Below, one piece after another: positions 11,558-22,121 of a stretch of 64,000 nucleotides of DNA. The number at the start of each line of letters is the position of its first letter. Within the stretch, counting starts at the first letter, position 1. The translations under genes and the position numbers were made by a program. The notes beneath the pieces were generated by a model. That model was not told the origin of the DNA and made no database searches. It saw only the letters and a program-made list of their open reading frames with translations. The stretch comes from Aphrocallistes beatrix (Eukaryota; Porifera; Hexactinellida; Sceptrulophora; Aphrocallistidae): contig OY725496.1 of the NCBI GenBank assembly GCA_963281255.1, positions 2,170,001-2,234,000 of the forward strand, written 5' to 3'.

Positions 11558-13482
11558 GGATATCGCCCGTGAAAAATCCATAGGTTTGGCTTACAGCATA
11601 TATCAAGAATAGAGATATATAAGATGTTAAGCGTGGGCAGGTAGTGCAATTAAAAAATATTGAGGCATGCCAAACCGTTTTTGGTTCACATTTCTAGTTT
11701 TTGAGTTACAGCGTCTCAAAGTCGGTTTTTTTCCGTTTTTCCCTAGCACATCTTAATGGTAAGCCCTCCTCCACTCTGTGATTGTTTTGAAACACATGTT
11801 TGGATCAAATGCTTCGAAAATTTATTCATATATAGTCTATAAAATTTGCAATCGCATAGAACCAAAAGAAAGTTAAAATAAACAAAATTGTTAATTATAT
11901 AAGGGTTTTAAGAAAAAATTGCCAAAAAAGGCGAAAAACCCCCGATTTTCTTTGGAAATCAGCAATAAAATCACAAATTTGTAAGATATCGAAAATCGAG
12001 TGGTCCTACGCTCATCGCCTAATGATATGGAACAACTCCTGAAATTTTCAAACCTCTATCTCAAAGCAATTTTGAGTTAAAATTTTTGAAAGACGGTCAA
12101 TTTTGGAATTTTAAAGTCCCGAGATATAGGGATTTGAAGTTTTGATGTTAAGTACGATGTGAATGAGCTATTACCTATAAATAAAAGCATCCATGGGCAT
12201 TTAATCGCATGTATACTAATGAATTAGTTGTATTCCAACAGATTTTAGTGAAAATAGCAAAATTATGCTGAAAATTCACAAATTACCTTGAGGCCTCTAA
12301 CCCCGAATATTTTGAACCAATTAGGGAATATAATTCATATTCCTAGCACTACAATGTATAATTCATCGGTTTAGAATGAATAAAGAGCTTCTAAAAAGTA
12401 TATTAGGAAGTTAGAGCGAGAGTCTACGACTTTTAGTTTTCAAGTTAGGATTTTCGAAAAATGCTACGTCATCACGTGATAAAAATTTAAAACTTACCAT
12501 TGCATTCCATATAGTACACTTATTATTTAAGAATCAGATATATACCGTCTTGAAAAGTATATTAGGAATTGAGAGCTAAGAATTTGGGTGTATATTTCCT
12601 GAGATATGGAGGAATCTGTTTTTGGACTATAAATGGGGGGCTTTGACCTAATTTTGGAGATAAATGCTTTGAACTTCCAAAATAATCATGTTGAGTGCTT
12701 CCAAATTTCTGTATACATTGCAAGTGACTATTGCATTGTTTTTTGAGTATAATAGCTACTTTTGGGAACTTATTTCACGACATGATTCGCCATTTACTAA
12801 TATATTAAAAGTTCTCCATAGAATTTGTATTACAATAAAATCGATGATAAGTCAAGAAATATTTACTTTTTGACAAAGAGATGTTTGAGGAACCTATATA
12901 TTATCATATATCCTTTCATTTAAGATTATAATAGATTATATATCTTCAATAGTTTTTAAGCATTGACATCGAGCACTTTCGAGGCCATAGAGAGGTTTGA
13001 TGTCCGAACTTTACCTACAATATACTATAACTTACGAACTAATGGTCGGATCTGAACAAATTTTTTTTAAACTGTTCAGAATTCTTTTCTATACACAATA
13101 GCTAATATCACAATGACTATTTCCCGAGGATTTTAGAAATGAAGTCCCTCATAAAGATATTTTTGATTGGATTTTAAGTGCCTCTTTTTCTAAATTCATC
13201 TGTTCTATAATATTTAAAGGGGCCAAAACCTTTTTGAGGTTCATATAATTGAAAAAATATCAGATAAGTTAGAAAATAATTGATGAATGCGCTGCAAAAC
13301 CACGAATAACTTTCCGATTTTTAGTACGGCTGAGCTTTAGGTGCTCAGTTCTAGAATACCAAAATAAATACCGTCCAACAAGTACGATTAGATGGTAGAC
13401 TACTCAATAATCCGATGGAATTAGCAATAAAAAATTTCAACAATTTTTTAATGTCAGGCGATGTTTTTCGAGGGCGGTATCC
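11558..13482. mobile_element. GGATACC family element 1 (1925 bp, TTAA target)
   Basis: Ends GGATATCGCCCGTGAAAAAT and, at the other side, CGAGGGCGGTATCC. TTAA is duplicated at 11554-11557 and 13483-13486. Near-identical elements in either orientation lie at 24936-26851 and 43907-45806. Short ORFs inside recur in every copy only because the DNA is repeated, and no transposase is recognisable. TTAA targets are typical of piggyBac and Kolobok elements, and the GG-type ends lean to Kolobok (inference). A paralogous empty site exists at 15199-15202. Confidence 0.9.
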
Positions 13483-13486
13483 TTAA

Positions 13487-13802
13487 ATTTAATCTCATAA
13501 TTAGAGCTAGGAACGCTATGCATTAATGCTCTCGGTATGTTCGGATTCACCTATATCTGCGAGCAAGTTCTTCTAATATGAATCTCACAAGAGTAAATAT
13601 AGAAATAGTTTATCAAACTTAAGAAGATTATAGGATTTCTAATACTACTTATGTCCGAACTTCAGCAAAATTGCACAAGAGAAGAAGTGTCGCTCAAGCC
13701 ATTGATCAAACCAAAGTAGTTTATTTATAGTATTATAAACGTAATTTTTACAACCTAGAATTCTAGATTCTAGAGTCTTTAGATAAGCACATATGCGGAT
13801 AA
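13487..13802 (+). repeat. Host segment duplicated at 15203-15513 (copy 1)
   Basis: This ~315-bp stretch, with the part before 11554, aligns to 15165-15517, for example CTCTCGGTATG, CAAAATTGCACAAGAG, GTGTCGCTCAAGCCATTGAT and GCACATA-GATAATTAA. Copy 1 carries two TTAA insertions and copy 2 carries neither. No coding function is recognised. Confidence 0.8.
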
Positions 13803-13806
13803 TTAA

Positions 13807-14376
13807 GGATACCGCCCTCGAAAAACCATACGGTTTGGCTTACAGCATACGATGAAAGTAGAGCTATAAGAGATGTTAAGCGTGGGCAGGTTTCCCCGTC
13901 AAGAAATACTTGCACATTCCAAACCGTTTTTGATTCTCATTTCTAGTTTTTGAGATACAGCGTCTCAAAGTTTTTTTTTTTGTTTGTCGCTAGCACATCT
14001 TAATAGTAAATCCGGCCACTCAAAGAATTGTTTAGGACATACCAAGGTAACAAATGCTTCCAAAATCGAATCATAGATAGTCTATCAAATTTGCTACTTC
14101 ATAGGACCAAATAAAGTTAAAATCAAAAATTGTAAATTTTATCGGTGTCTGAAAAAAAAGGGCCAAAAACCGGCGAAAAATGGGTGTTTTGGGGAAATCA
14201 GGAATAAAATCACCAAGTTATAAGATATCGAAAATAAAGTGGTCCTACGTTCATCGCCTAATAATATGGAACAACTCTTGAAATTTTCATACCTCTGTCT
14301 CAAACCATTTTGACTCAAAATTCTGTATAGACGGTCAATTTTGAAATTCTAAAGTCCGAGATATAGATATTTTATG
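13807..14376. mobile_element. GGATACC family element 2, truncated
   Basis: Starts GGATACCGCCCTCGAAAAAC immediately after TTAA (13803-13806) and follows the family for ~570 bp, including GATGTTAAGCGTGGGCAGG. Homology then stops around 14376, so the other end is missing. The corresponding uninterrupted TTAA is at 15514-15517. Confidence 0.8.
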
Positions 14377-14479
14377 TTTAGATGATAACTGATTCAATGG
14401 ATTTAAATTGTATATTTTATTATATTACCCAACTTTGTACATTTATAAACATCGAATTCATTCTAAATTATATTCAATG

Positions 14480-14625
14480 AACATTCTATTAAAATTTCTG
14501 CCTTCTATAGTCACTCAAATGACTTAGTTATGGTCGAAAAACTGAAATTTATAATGATTAAAAAGGTGAAAATGGCGTCATAATCCATGATGAGTCGACT
14601 TTTTAGTCTGAGCTTAAAGTTACTG
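14480..14625 (-). repeat. Hairpin-tail repeat, partial body
   Basis: ATTTCAGTTTTTCGACCATA and GTCGACTCATCATGGA motifs of the family are present in reverse orientation. The copy breaks at 14625 where foreign, more GC-rich sequence begins. Confidence 0.6.
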
Positions 14626-14680
14626 CTCCCTCCACCGCATCTGGCAGCTCCTGCGAGCCGCTCCCGACCTGCTTTGGCAG

Positions 14681-14875
14681 GTGTGGAAGTTTCTTCCACC
14701 CTCATGCAAACCTGCATCTCGTTTAGAGACCTCAATAGAACTGCAGGTTTTAAAGATACTCCGAAAAAATCACCCAGACTTGATCATTTATCTCGACCAT
14801 CCTAAACAATTCTATGACACACTCAATGCGTCAACTGCTCCCATACCAATTTCCCTTGCGGAAGATGACCCTTAG
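14681..14875 (+). pseudogene. Coding-like fragment of unknown origin between two repeat halves
   Basis: An open frame of about 64 codons ends at a TAG just before 14877. The stretch RKNHPDLIIYLDHPKQFYD looks like ordinary protein, and base composition is richer in GC than its surroundings. It may be an exon, since a CAG precedes GTGTGGAAG at 14679. It lies between two inverted partial copies of the hairpin-tail repeat (14480-14625 and 15004-15170), so capture by a mobile element is possible. I do not recognise the family, and it could also be a chance ORF. Confidence 0.3.
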
Positions 14876-15003
14876 CTTTATTTACTTCGTAAAGTCATAA
14901 CTATTTATTGGGCACTCAATTCTTTACTTATTATATTCCCATAACATTTTGTACTGAAGAGGATATATCGGAAAGCTCCATGTATTGTATATACACATTA
15001 ATC

Positions 15004-15170
15004 GGCATGTGGGAGTCATTTAGCTATGGCTCCACTAATTCTGACCTCAGACGAAACTGTCGACTCATCATGGAATTATGATGTCATTGTCACCTTTTTT
15101 ATCATTAGTAATTTCAGTTTTTCGACCATAACTCAGTCATTTTGAGTGATAGAAGGCTGAAAAATCAGTA
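15004..15170 (+). repeat. Hairpin-tail repeat, partial body
   Basis: GGCATGTGGGAGTCATTTAG, GGCTCCACTAA and GTCGACTCATCATGGAATTA of the family in forward orientation. It lacks head and tail. Confidence 0.65.
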
Positions 15171-15530
15171 AAGGAATCATCTCAAATTTTGAATTTCGTT
15201 AAATTTAACCTCACACTCAGAGCTAAGAACGCTAAGCATTAAGGCTCTCGGTATGATCCACCTATATCTACGTACAAGTTCTTCCAATATAAACCTCATA
15301 TAAAGCAAATATATAAAAAGTTTATCAAACTCACACTTAAGAAGATATTCTCAGGCTATCTACTACTACATATCTTCCGCAAAATTGCACAAGAGATGAA
15401 GTGTCGCTCAAGCCATTGATACAAACTCAGTAATTTATTTATAGTACATATTATAAACGTAATTTTTACAATCTAGAATTCTAGATTCTTTAGATAAGCA
15501 CATACGCACATAATTAATACTTTGTTACGG
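15165..15530 (+). repeat. Host segment duplicated at 11525-13806 (copy 2, empty sites)
   Basis: Carries single TTAA tetranucleotides at 15199-15202 and 15514-15517, exactly where copy 1 holds elements 1 and 2. It therefore works as the pre-insertion reference. No gene is recognised. Confidence 0.85.
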
Positions 15531-15740
15531 AACCAGGATTATATTTTCATTTTGAATCAAATTTCATAATTTAGAAGAATTGCCAGGTTGTGGCGCTTCT
15601 AACTTGGGGAATAGAGGCATATGGCGCGCCACCAAATCTAATTGGGAAGCCCTGGTCTAGAATATAATCCTTATATGGATACTATATTAATCTAGTTTAG
15701 TAATATTACCTCAGTAAAAATTGTAATATAGTGATATATA
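15531..15740. other. AT-rich spacer
   Basis: No ORF or repeat boundary was recognised in this stretch. Confidence 0.5.
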
Positions 15741-16220
15741 CACTGCCTGAACAAAAGTATTCGTACACCCCATAATTCCCCATACAAATAGTTATAATAC
15801 TGATTTATTTAGCGCTTCAAGAATATTTAATTTGTGAGAGATACACTTAATTTAACTTCAAATTCGAATTCTCCACATTCAAATTACCCACTTAATGAGT
15901 TTTCAACTTGATTACTCTTCTTCAAGATTAAGTATTTTTAGCATTTGCTTTCCTATGCCACATGTCGCGAGTGATCACCATTGTATATGATGGCATTTGT
16001 GGTATGAGGTGGCACAGTAAATATTTTTAACCTTGTGTAAACAAGTGTAAACAAGTTGAAAAATTAAAAAGTGAGTAATTCGAATATGGAGAATTCGAAT
16101 TTGAAGTTAAATTAAGCGTATCTCTTACCAATTAAATACCTTGACTCGCTAAATAAATCAGTATTATAACTATTTTTATGGGGAATAATGGGGTGTACGA
16201 ATACTTTTGTTCAGGCAGTG
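15741..16220. mobile_element. Tc1-like MITE (CACTGCCTGAACAAAAG ends, 480 bp)
   Basis: Begins CACTGCCTGAACAAAAGTAT and ends with the inverse, flanked by TA (15739-15740, 16221-16222). The whole sequence is a long imperfect palindrome around 15960-16010. Related copies are at 51547-52020, 21160-21635 and 19138-19598. Ends with GTATTCGTACACC and a TA target are typical of Tc1/mariner non-autonomous elements. No transposase is inside. Confidence 0.85.
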
Positions 16221-17028
16221 TATACAAATACTAACTAGTCTAAACTGTTTCTTAATTGTTTTGTATTCGAATCAACATTGAAAACTAAAATTGTCTCCTG
16301 TACCTTATGAATCAAAAATAATGATAGGGTTGCATTCATGGATTTAGAGTTATAGCATGTCTGGATTTTAAAGGTTGTCTAAAATTGTCGCAAAGTGTTA
16401 GATCAGAAGTTCATATGGTAACTTCGTTTGCCGGTAAATAATATACACCATTTGTAAAAATTTCAATCTTCTTACACTTATGGTATTCCTGAAAAACCTG
16501 TTATGGAGGAAAGAAATCATAAATATACCCCAGTTTGCTTCAAACTTTTCAAGTAGTCTCCACCCAGAGATCCTACGAACCGGCGGATACAAAGTGAATG
16601 TCGTCTGCCACAGTGGGACTTGTTTGACAAAAAGTAAGCCAGGCTATACTTATTTGGTAAACGGCGCTTTTGTGCGGTCTCTGAGTGACAACTGCTTGTT
16701 AAAGTTGGAGGCAAACTGAGGTATCTTTATGATATTTTTTTGTTCATGATCAAATCTTTGATGAGTCATTATCTCCTCATCATGAACATCTATGGATAAA
16801 AAGGGATTGTGTCTAATGAAAATTTCTTCTCATGTAACCTAATCTATACATCGTTTCGTTATATCAAGTTATTGCACCGTTAAAGCCGGTATGAAGAATT
16901 GTGTTCTGAGAACATTGACTTGTATAATAATGCAAATTCATCATCATTTACTCCACCCTTATTTTGTGTAGATTGTCAATGGGAGAAATATATAATTAGG
17001 CTTCTAGCTAGCGATTGCAGTTATGTTC
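16221..17028. other. Intergenic with an unassigned ORF-like stretch
   Basis: Around 16480-16719 a plus-strand frame of 79 codons (including GGYKVNVVCHSGTCLTKSKP) and a minus-strand frame overlap. Composition is a little richer in GC, as in a decayed coding piece, but no family could be recognised. The remainder is AT-rich without features. Confidence 0.35.
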
Positions 17029-17036
17029 CTTCACAG

Positions 17037-17755
17037 TAGGGTTGCCAGACGTCCGGGTTTCGAGCCATTTGTCCGGAGTCCGGGAATGGGATGAATTTGT
17101 CCGGGTTTGGAGAATTTTGAGTCCTGTCCGACTACTCACTACTCAGGACTGTCAATATATTCTATCCGTATCTAAGTTATTTAGTTAGCTATTGCTCTGC
17201 TGCAAACGTGTCACTCTCTAATATTTGAAGATAGAGTGCAAGTTTGTGAAATTTGGATTATTACTGATTTGTAATGCTTCCATAGTGTACGTATACTACT
17301 GAGTACTGACCCTAACTGCCTAACATGTTTCGTAATGAGTATACTTGGAATCTTATTTTTGTTTCTGTGTTCAATGGCTTCAACGATGAATTATGATATG
17401 TAGATATGTAGTCACGTGGGTCAAGGGTCATTTTATGTGTCTTTGCAGCTCTGGTTTACAGTATATTACCTACATTCAAATTGTTATTTCAAATTTTATT
17501 CTCTGAGATTTTAGTTTACCCGCAATAACTAATAGACGAAATATAATTTATAATTTCTCTTGATTATTTATGTATTCTGTATATTTTGACGATAAGTTAT
17601 TGATACAAATTTAAAATTAGATAACATTACAAAAAGCATTTTTCATCCAACACTCAGTTTCACTTAGAAGATGCAGTAACAGGTAGTACATATGGTTAAT
17701 TTATTAGAGAATAAATTATGTCCGGGTTTGGCCTTTTGAAAATCTTGCAACCCTA
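17037..17755. mobile_element. hAT-type MITE (719 bp, 8-bp TSD CTTCACAG)
   Basis: The left end is TAGGGTTGCCAGACG and the right end is CTTGCAACCCTA. Both flanks carry CTTCACAG (17029-17036 and 17756-17763), the 8-bp duplication expected for hAT elements. GTCCGGGTTT motifs occur near both ends. There is no ORF of note. It interrupts a transposase-like pseudogene on the minus strand. Confidence 0.88.
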
Positions 17756-18435
17756 CTTCACAGACACATCAGTTGTCTCGTCAGCAATGATAGAGAACAT
17801 GCCGGCTTTGCGAATCCTTGGCAGCACCACCTCCATAATTTTGTTGTGTACCATACATAGCATTTCATTCTGAATATCCCTCTTGTCCATTTTCTTGAAC
17901 TATTGACGAAGTTGAAGACTATCTCGTTGTACCTCCCCACGGTCTGAAGATACTGCTGAAAGTTGGATTCACTGTCCATGTGTCCTCTCTGTCTAGCTAG
18001 GATCATTACATTGTCAAGCGCTGCGTTTAACCCATGTCAGTTGCGCCTGCACTGTTTAGCGTTGAGGGTGCAATGTTGTGTCTCTCCTTGTGAGACTTGT
18101 ACGCGTTTACTGTTGCCTTATGAACAGACCCACATCAGGTGTGTTCTTCTCTGTTTCCACTTCTTCCATCCCCCAATGACGAACGTTGTTCTCAATACGT
18201 AAACGTCGCGAATTTGTTTGGGGAACTTCTTCTCTGTGCGCGCCCACACACAGTACTGACACCACGCAACGTTGTGAAGAGTGGAGTGCTGAAGCCAGGA
18301 ATGGCGTTCCTGCCATTCCTTCCGGAAGACGCGGCCCTTGTGGGTGGACGAGCCGATAGTACTGATGATGGTAGGTATTGTCAGTATACCAGACACCACT
18401 GCGAGTGTGGGAACGGGAGATGAAGGGTGCTCCAT
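17756..18435 (-). pseudogene. hAT-like (ZMYM1/DUF4371-type) transposase fragment
   Basis: Read on the minus strand, the 18435-18118 part gives GRVFRKEWQERHSWLQHS followed by WCQYC. This is the zinc-finger pattern that opens KIAA/ZMYM1-like hAT transposases. The 18006-17758 part gives ILARQRGHMDSESNFQQYL and, after a frame change, VVLPRIRKAGMFSIIADETT with DVSVK. ADETTD is the block with the first catalytic Asp in that family. Frames change at least twice and stops are present, so it is dead. Reading breaks at the CTTCACAG duplication of the MITE at 17037-17755, and nothing clear continues beyond it. Base composition is clearly richer in GC than the neighbourhood. Confidence 0.75.
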
Positions 18436-18548
18436 CGATGTGGAGTGGTATTGGGGCTCAGATAATGATTATATCATATCCGCGTGAAGATTAACTCCAG
18501 GTGCTTTGGGCTTGGCGGCTAAGAAGCAGGAACCTAAGGCTGAACCTT

Positions 18549-18680
18549 GGTTTTCTTATTGTTTTTGATAAAAGGCGAGGTTGATAGCAGGACGCTTACC
18601 AGACATGGTCTGGTAAAGGACCATGTCTGGTAAGCGTTCTGCTATCAACCTCGGCTTTTATCAAAAATAATAAGAAAACC
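18549..18680. repeat. Near-perfect hairpin with 60-bp arms
   Basis: Arms 18549-18608 and 18621-18680 pair at 57 of 60 positions by eye, around a 12-base loop (TCTGGTAAAGGA). An arm begins GGTTTTCTTATT and ends at the loop with CCAGACATGG. No target duplication was identified and no gene is inside. A transcript from either strand would fold into one long stem. Confidence 0.9.
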
Positions 18681-19137
18681 AAACTAATATATATTACTAA
18701 AATAACTAGATTAACGTTAGTGACCTCTGGTGTAATATGTAGGTTTAGCACTATACTTGATTATAAGTGATGGAAATAATATTCGTATGTCACATCTGGT
18801 TAGGCTAAGTATGTAAAGAGAACAGCAAATTTGGAAGGTTTTTGGTCCAGTTATAAACAAATTGTCTTCAGCTTCCAGGGGCTTTGCCTGTGGACCCCAC
18901 TGGGGGGCTCACAGCACCACCAGTGCCCAACTGGGTTTTATGTACCCTCATGAGTTTACCATAGTTTTACACCACTGGATATCAAATTCGAAATCTGGGC
19001 ATTCGGATTAGTTATTGTAGAATATTTCTAATCAATTATTCATTCTCAACGTTTTTAAACTATCAATCACTGTCACCTTATGCCATATATATGCCCATAT
19101 TTACCAATATACATGATGCTAAGAGTAACCTCTTGTG
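18681..19137. other. Intergenic, nothing recognised
   Basis: AT-rich with a short GC-rich patch near 18880-18950. No ORF or recognisable repeat border. Confidence 0.45.
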
Positions 19138-19597
19138 CTTACCAAAAGTATTCGTACACCCCAATAATTTCCATACAAATTATATAAATCGTATCTATTT
19201 TTGGAGTCAATGGTAATAAATCAGTAACAGTTTGACTAAATTTGGCTTAATTATGATTAATATTCTACACACTCGATTTATTCATTATATAGTCTTTCAA
19301 CTCATTATTCTATTTAAAAGTTAAATATTTTTAACCCGTGACACCTACGCCATCATGTATAGTGGCATTAATTTATAGTATGTGGCACAGTGAAGTAAAT
19401 GTTCAAATATTTATGTTTGAAGGAGAGTAATTGAGTTGTGAGATTATAAAGTTCGTCATTTGAATGTGAAGAAAACGAATTTAAAATAAAAATTAGTGTA
19501 TTTGTTACAGATTACATATTGTTGACTTCATAAATAGATTAGTTTCACAACTATTTGATGGAAAATTTTGAAGTGTACGAATACCTTTGGTAGGGGA

Positions 19598-19598
<1 letters not shown>
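19138..19598. mobile_element. Tc1-like MITE (TACCAAAAGTATTCGTACACC ends)
   Basis: Opens ACCAAAAGTATTCGTACACC and closes with GTGTACGAATACCTTTGG TAGGGGAGTA. It is related to 21160-21635, with an interior palindrome around 19350-19370. The left border is slightly eroded. It is followed directly by a long TA repeat, the expected target-site environment. Confidence 0.75.

Positions 19599-19662
<64 letters not shown>
19598..19662. repeat. (TA)n microsatellite
   Basis: About 32 TA units. It produces spurious Tyr-Ile ORFs on the minus strand. It joins a Tc1-like MITE to a hairpin-tail repeat fragment. Confidence 0.95.
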
Positions 19663-19664
<2 letters not shown>

Positions 19665-19830
19665 AATTGATTGAATAAACTGCCAAGCACAGACGACTGA
19701 TTTTGGCATGTGGGAATATTTTAGCTATGGCTCCACTAAGTTCTGACCTCATACGAAAATGTCGACTCCTCATGGAATTATGACGTCATTGTCACATTTT
19801 TATAATTAGAAATTTCAGTTTTTCTACTAC
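19665..19830 (+). repeat. Hairpin-tail repeat, head half
   Basis: Head sequence GAATTGATTGAATAAACTGC, then GGCATGTGGGAATATTTTAG and GTCGACTCCTCATGGAATTA, ends in TTTCAGTTTTTCTAC. The distal part is missing. Confidence 0.7.
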
Positions 19831-19939
19831 AGGGTGGCACAATGAAATTGAGACAAATATTCTTTTTAAATAAATACCTTTATATGCTACATATTCTTCA
19901 ATTATTTACTCATATAAAGTATATCAGTTATTCTATGTA

Positions 19940-20487
19940 CAGGCAGCCCTCGCCGTTCGCGAGTTTGCCATTCGCGGTTTCGACTATTTGCGCTATTTAA
20001 GCTTTTTGAGTCTTGTTTTGCTATTCGCGACTCGTTCCCTCGTCTATTCGCGGTTTCGTTATTCTCTTCAGTAGTTTCATGGACTACCATAAATCCATAA
20101 CCTTATACGTATCTACAGATTATCCTGGCAATATCATTTACTGTTTCTATTGTTCTATACTAATACTAGACTCTATTGTTTCTATACTTATAATTTCTAC
20201 CTAATAATTACATCATGCCTAAGAGGAAGGTTTGTTACTAGGGGATCTTTATCTTTCATTTATCACTTCATTTATTACTACCATTTCACTTATGACAGTG
20301 TTTGTATCAGTATTACAGCTCAACTATTGAATAAATAAGGTATTTACCAAACTGTATCTAGCGTCCTTTTTATAATCTAGAAACGTAACCCCACTATTCT
20401 CATTGAACTAACGTCTTGCCGTTCACGATTTTGCCATCCGCGACAATTCTCAGGAACGTAACCCCCGCGAACGGCAAGGGATACCTG
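19940..20487. mobile_element. pogo-like MITE (548 bp, TA target)
   Basis: Starts CAGGCAGCCCTCGCCGTTCG and ends CGAACGGCAAGGGATACCTG. TA flanks both ends (19938-19939, 20488-20489). Several further TTCGCG-containing repeats occur inside near the left end. Terminal CAG and a TA target match pogo/Tigger-type MITEs. No transposase. Confidence 0.82.
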
Positions 20488-20526
20488 TACAATACTCGTA
20501 TAAATTTGTGGTTGTTTGCGTAAATA

Positions 20527-20850
20527 TGAATGAAATAACAAAGAGAAATACTATCGAAGCATATAACAAGAGTGGACAAAATGCATCTGAGATCTTGAAG
20601 CATGTGGAGAACCTTGGAATATCGCGAGCGACAGTCTTTTAAACAGGTTCAAAAGCAATAGTTTTAATGGTATACGTAATGGTACACTTGATTTGGGGCA
20701 TGCAGCAAGAAGTGTATCATAAATGACCAAATGTTTGGAGGATCTGGAGAGATAAATTACTCGTGCTTGACCCAGATTGGATATATCCAAAGTCAATCGG
20801 TGTATTGATCAATTTAAGCCACGATTGCGACGATGTGAAGAAATCAAAGG
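20527..20850 (+). pseudogene. mariner/Tc1 transposase N-terminal fragment
   Basis: From the ATG at 20527 the frame reads a helix-turn-helix segment, NKSGQNASEILKHVENLGIS followed by RATVF, the pattern of the N-terminal DNA-binding domain of mariner-type transposases. A stop follows at 20639. A shifted frame continues FKSNSFNGIRNGT and LGHAARSVS. The catalytic DDE/D domain is absent. It lies just outside the pogo-like MITE at 19940-20487. Confidence 0.6.
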
Positions 20851-20929
20851 GGGACATTTGAATAGAACTAATGATTTATTTTCTTTTGATGATAGTTGTA
20901 TCACATATGAAGAATATCAATATACACAT

Positions 20930-21150
20930 TCTCTTAAAATTTAAGCCTTCTATCACCTAAAATGTTTTAGTCGATTTATAGTCGAAAAACTGAAATTTCT
21001 AATTATAAAAAAGGTGACAAAGACGTCATTATTCCATGCTGAGTCGACATTTTCGTCTGAGCTCAGAACTTAGTGGAGCCATAACCAAAAGACTCCTACA
21101 TGCTAAAAATTAGCTTTCTGTGATAGACAGTTTCTTCAATCAATTCGTAC
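20930..21150 (-). repeat. Hairpin-tail repeat, head half
   Basis: Reverse orientation: TTCAGCCTTCTAT-like start, GTCGACATTTTCGTCTGAGC, then the head TTCTTCAATCAATTCGT next to ATATATAC. It lacks the hairpin tail. Confidence 0.7.
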
Positions 21151-21159
21151 AGATATATA

Positions 21160-21635
21160 CACTACCCTACCAAAAGTATTCGTACACCTCAATATTTCCC
21201 ATTAAAATAGTACTAAATGCGTCTATTACTGAACTGGCATGCAGTTAAACTAGACGAGATACAGTATATTTGATTTCAGATTCGTATTCTACGCATTTGA
21301 ATTACCTATTTTAGAGTTTTCAAATCAATTAAGTTTTAACTATGCCGAAATTTATCATCATGTGCTACCCTGTGTCACCTATCACCATCTGCTACAGTGG
21401 TTGAGACTCTAGAAAAGTGGTACATGGTGGCACAGGTCGGGAATTTTAACCTTGGCAATTAGCAATTGATTTGAAACTTCGAAAATAGGTAATTCAAATG
21501 CGTAGAATACGAATCTGAAATCAAATATACTATATCTCTTATATTTTAACTGCATGATCATTCTTTAATATAACCATTTTAGTACTATATTAATGGGAAA
21601 TATTGAGGTGTACGAATACTTTTGGTAGGGCAGTG
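21160..21635. mobile_element. Tc1-like MITE (CACTACCCTACCAAAAG ends, 476 bp)
   Basis: Starts CACTACCCTACCAAAAGTAT and ends with CTTTTGGTAGGGCAGTG, followed by TA. It is palindromic through most of its length, with the centre near 21390-21420. It belongs to the same group as 19138-19598. Confidence 0.85.
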
Positions 21636-21739
21636 TATACTTGTGTGTATACACTATATAAATAAATAAATAAATATTAATCGAGTTTTAGTACAAGTAG
21701 TAAGGATATTCTTCACAGGTTATACAACTATCATCAAAA

Positions 21740-21935
21740 AATGATAACTCATAACTATTATGACATCATCATTCCACATCAAAAATGTTGATAAATTTGT
21801 TGATTTTTTGAGTGATATTGATTATAATAGTAAGGCAGACATATTTAGAGATGTTATCTCCCTTACAATTGATCAATGCGAATCCCGGCGGACACAAAGT
21901 CCGCCAGCCGCGCAGCGCAAGTAAGCGCGCTTGTA
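21740..21935 (+). repeat. Hairpin-tail repeat, distal half
   Basis: ATGATAACTCATAAC, GAGATGTTATCTCCCTTACA and then the tail GGCGGACACAAAGTCCGCC and GCGCAGCGCAAGTAAGCGCG. It ends at TTGTAC and lacks the head half. Confidence 0.75.
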
Positions 21936-22082
21936 CTAATAATCATTCAAGAATCAGATAAGATTGTTACTTGTACTTTTAAGCAACACCTTGCAGCATC
22001 ATTGAGCACTAAGAATCTCGACACAGTCCTGGAATTCCAGGAATGTGTTGCACATCCTTAATATTAAAACTAGATTAATGTG

Positions 22083-22089
22083 TGTATAT

Positions 22090-22120
<31 letters not shown>

Positions 22121-22121
22121 C
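22083..22121. repeat. TA-rich run preceding a hairpin-tail repeat
   Basis: TATATA run interrupted once. A full hairpin-tail repeat begins right after it, as at 53030 and 19662. Confidence 0.9.

Noticed and set aside
16398..16719. Overlapping ORFs on both strands, possibly a gene
   Set aside because: No domain, no splice context and no paralogue in the window; kept only as an unassigned stretch.
19505..19773. ORFs with long Tyr-Ile runs on the minus strand
   Set aside because: Translation of the (TA)n microsatellite at 19598-19662.
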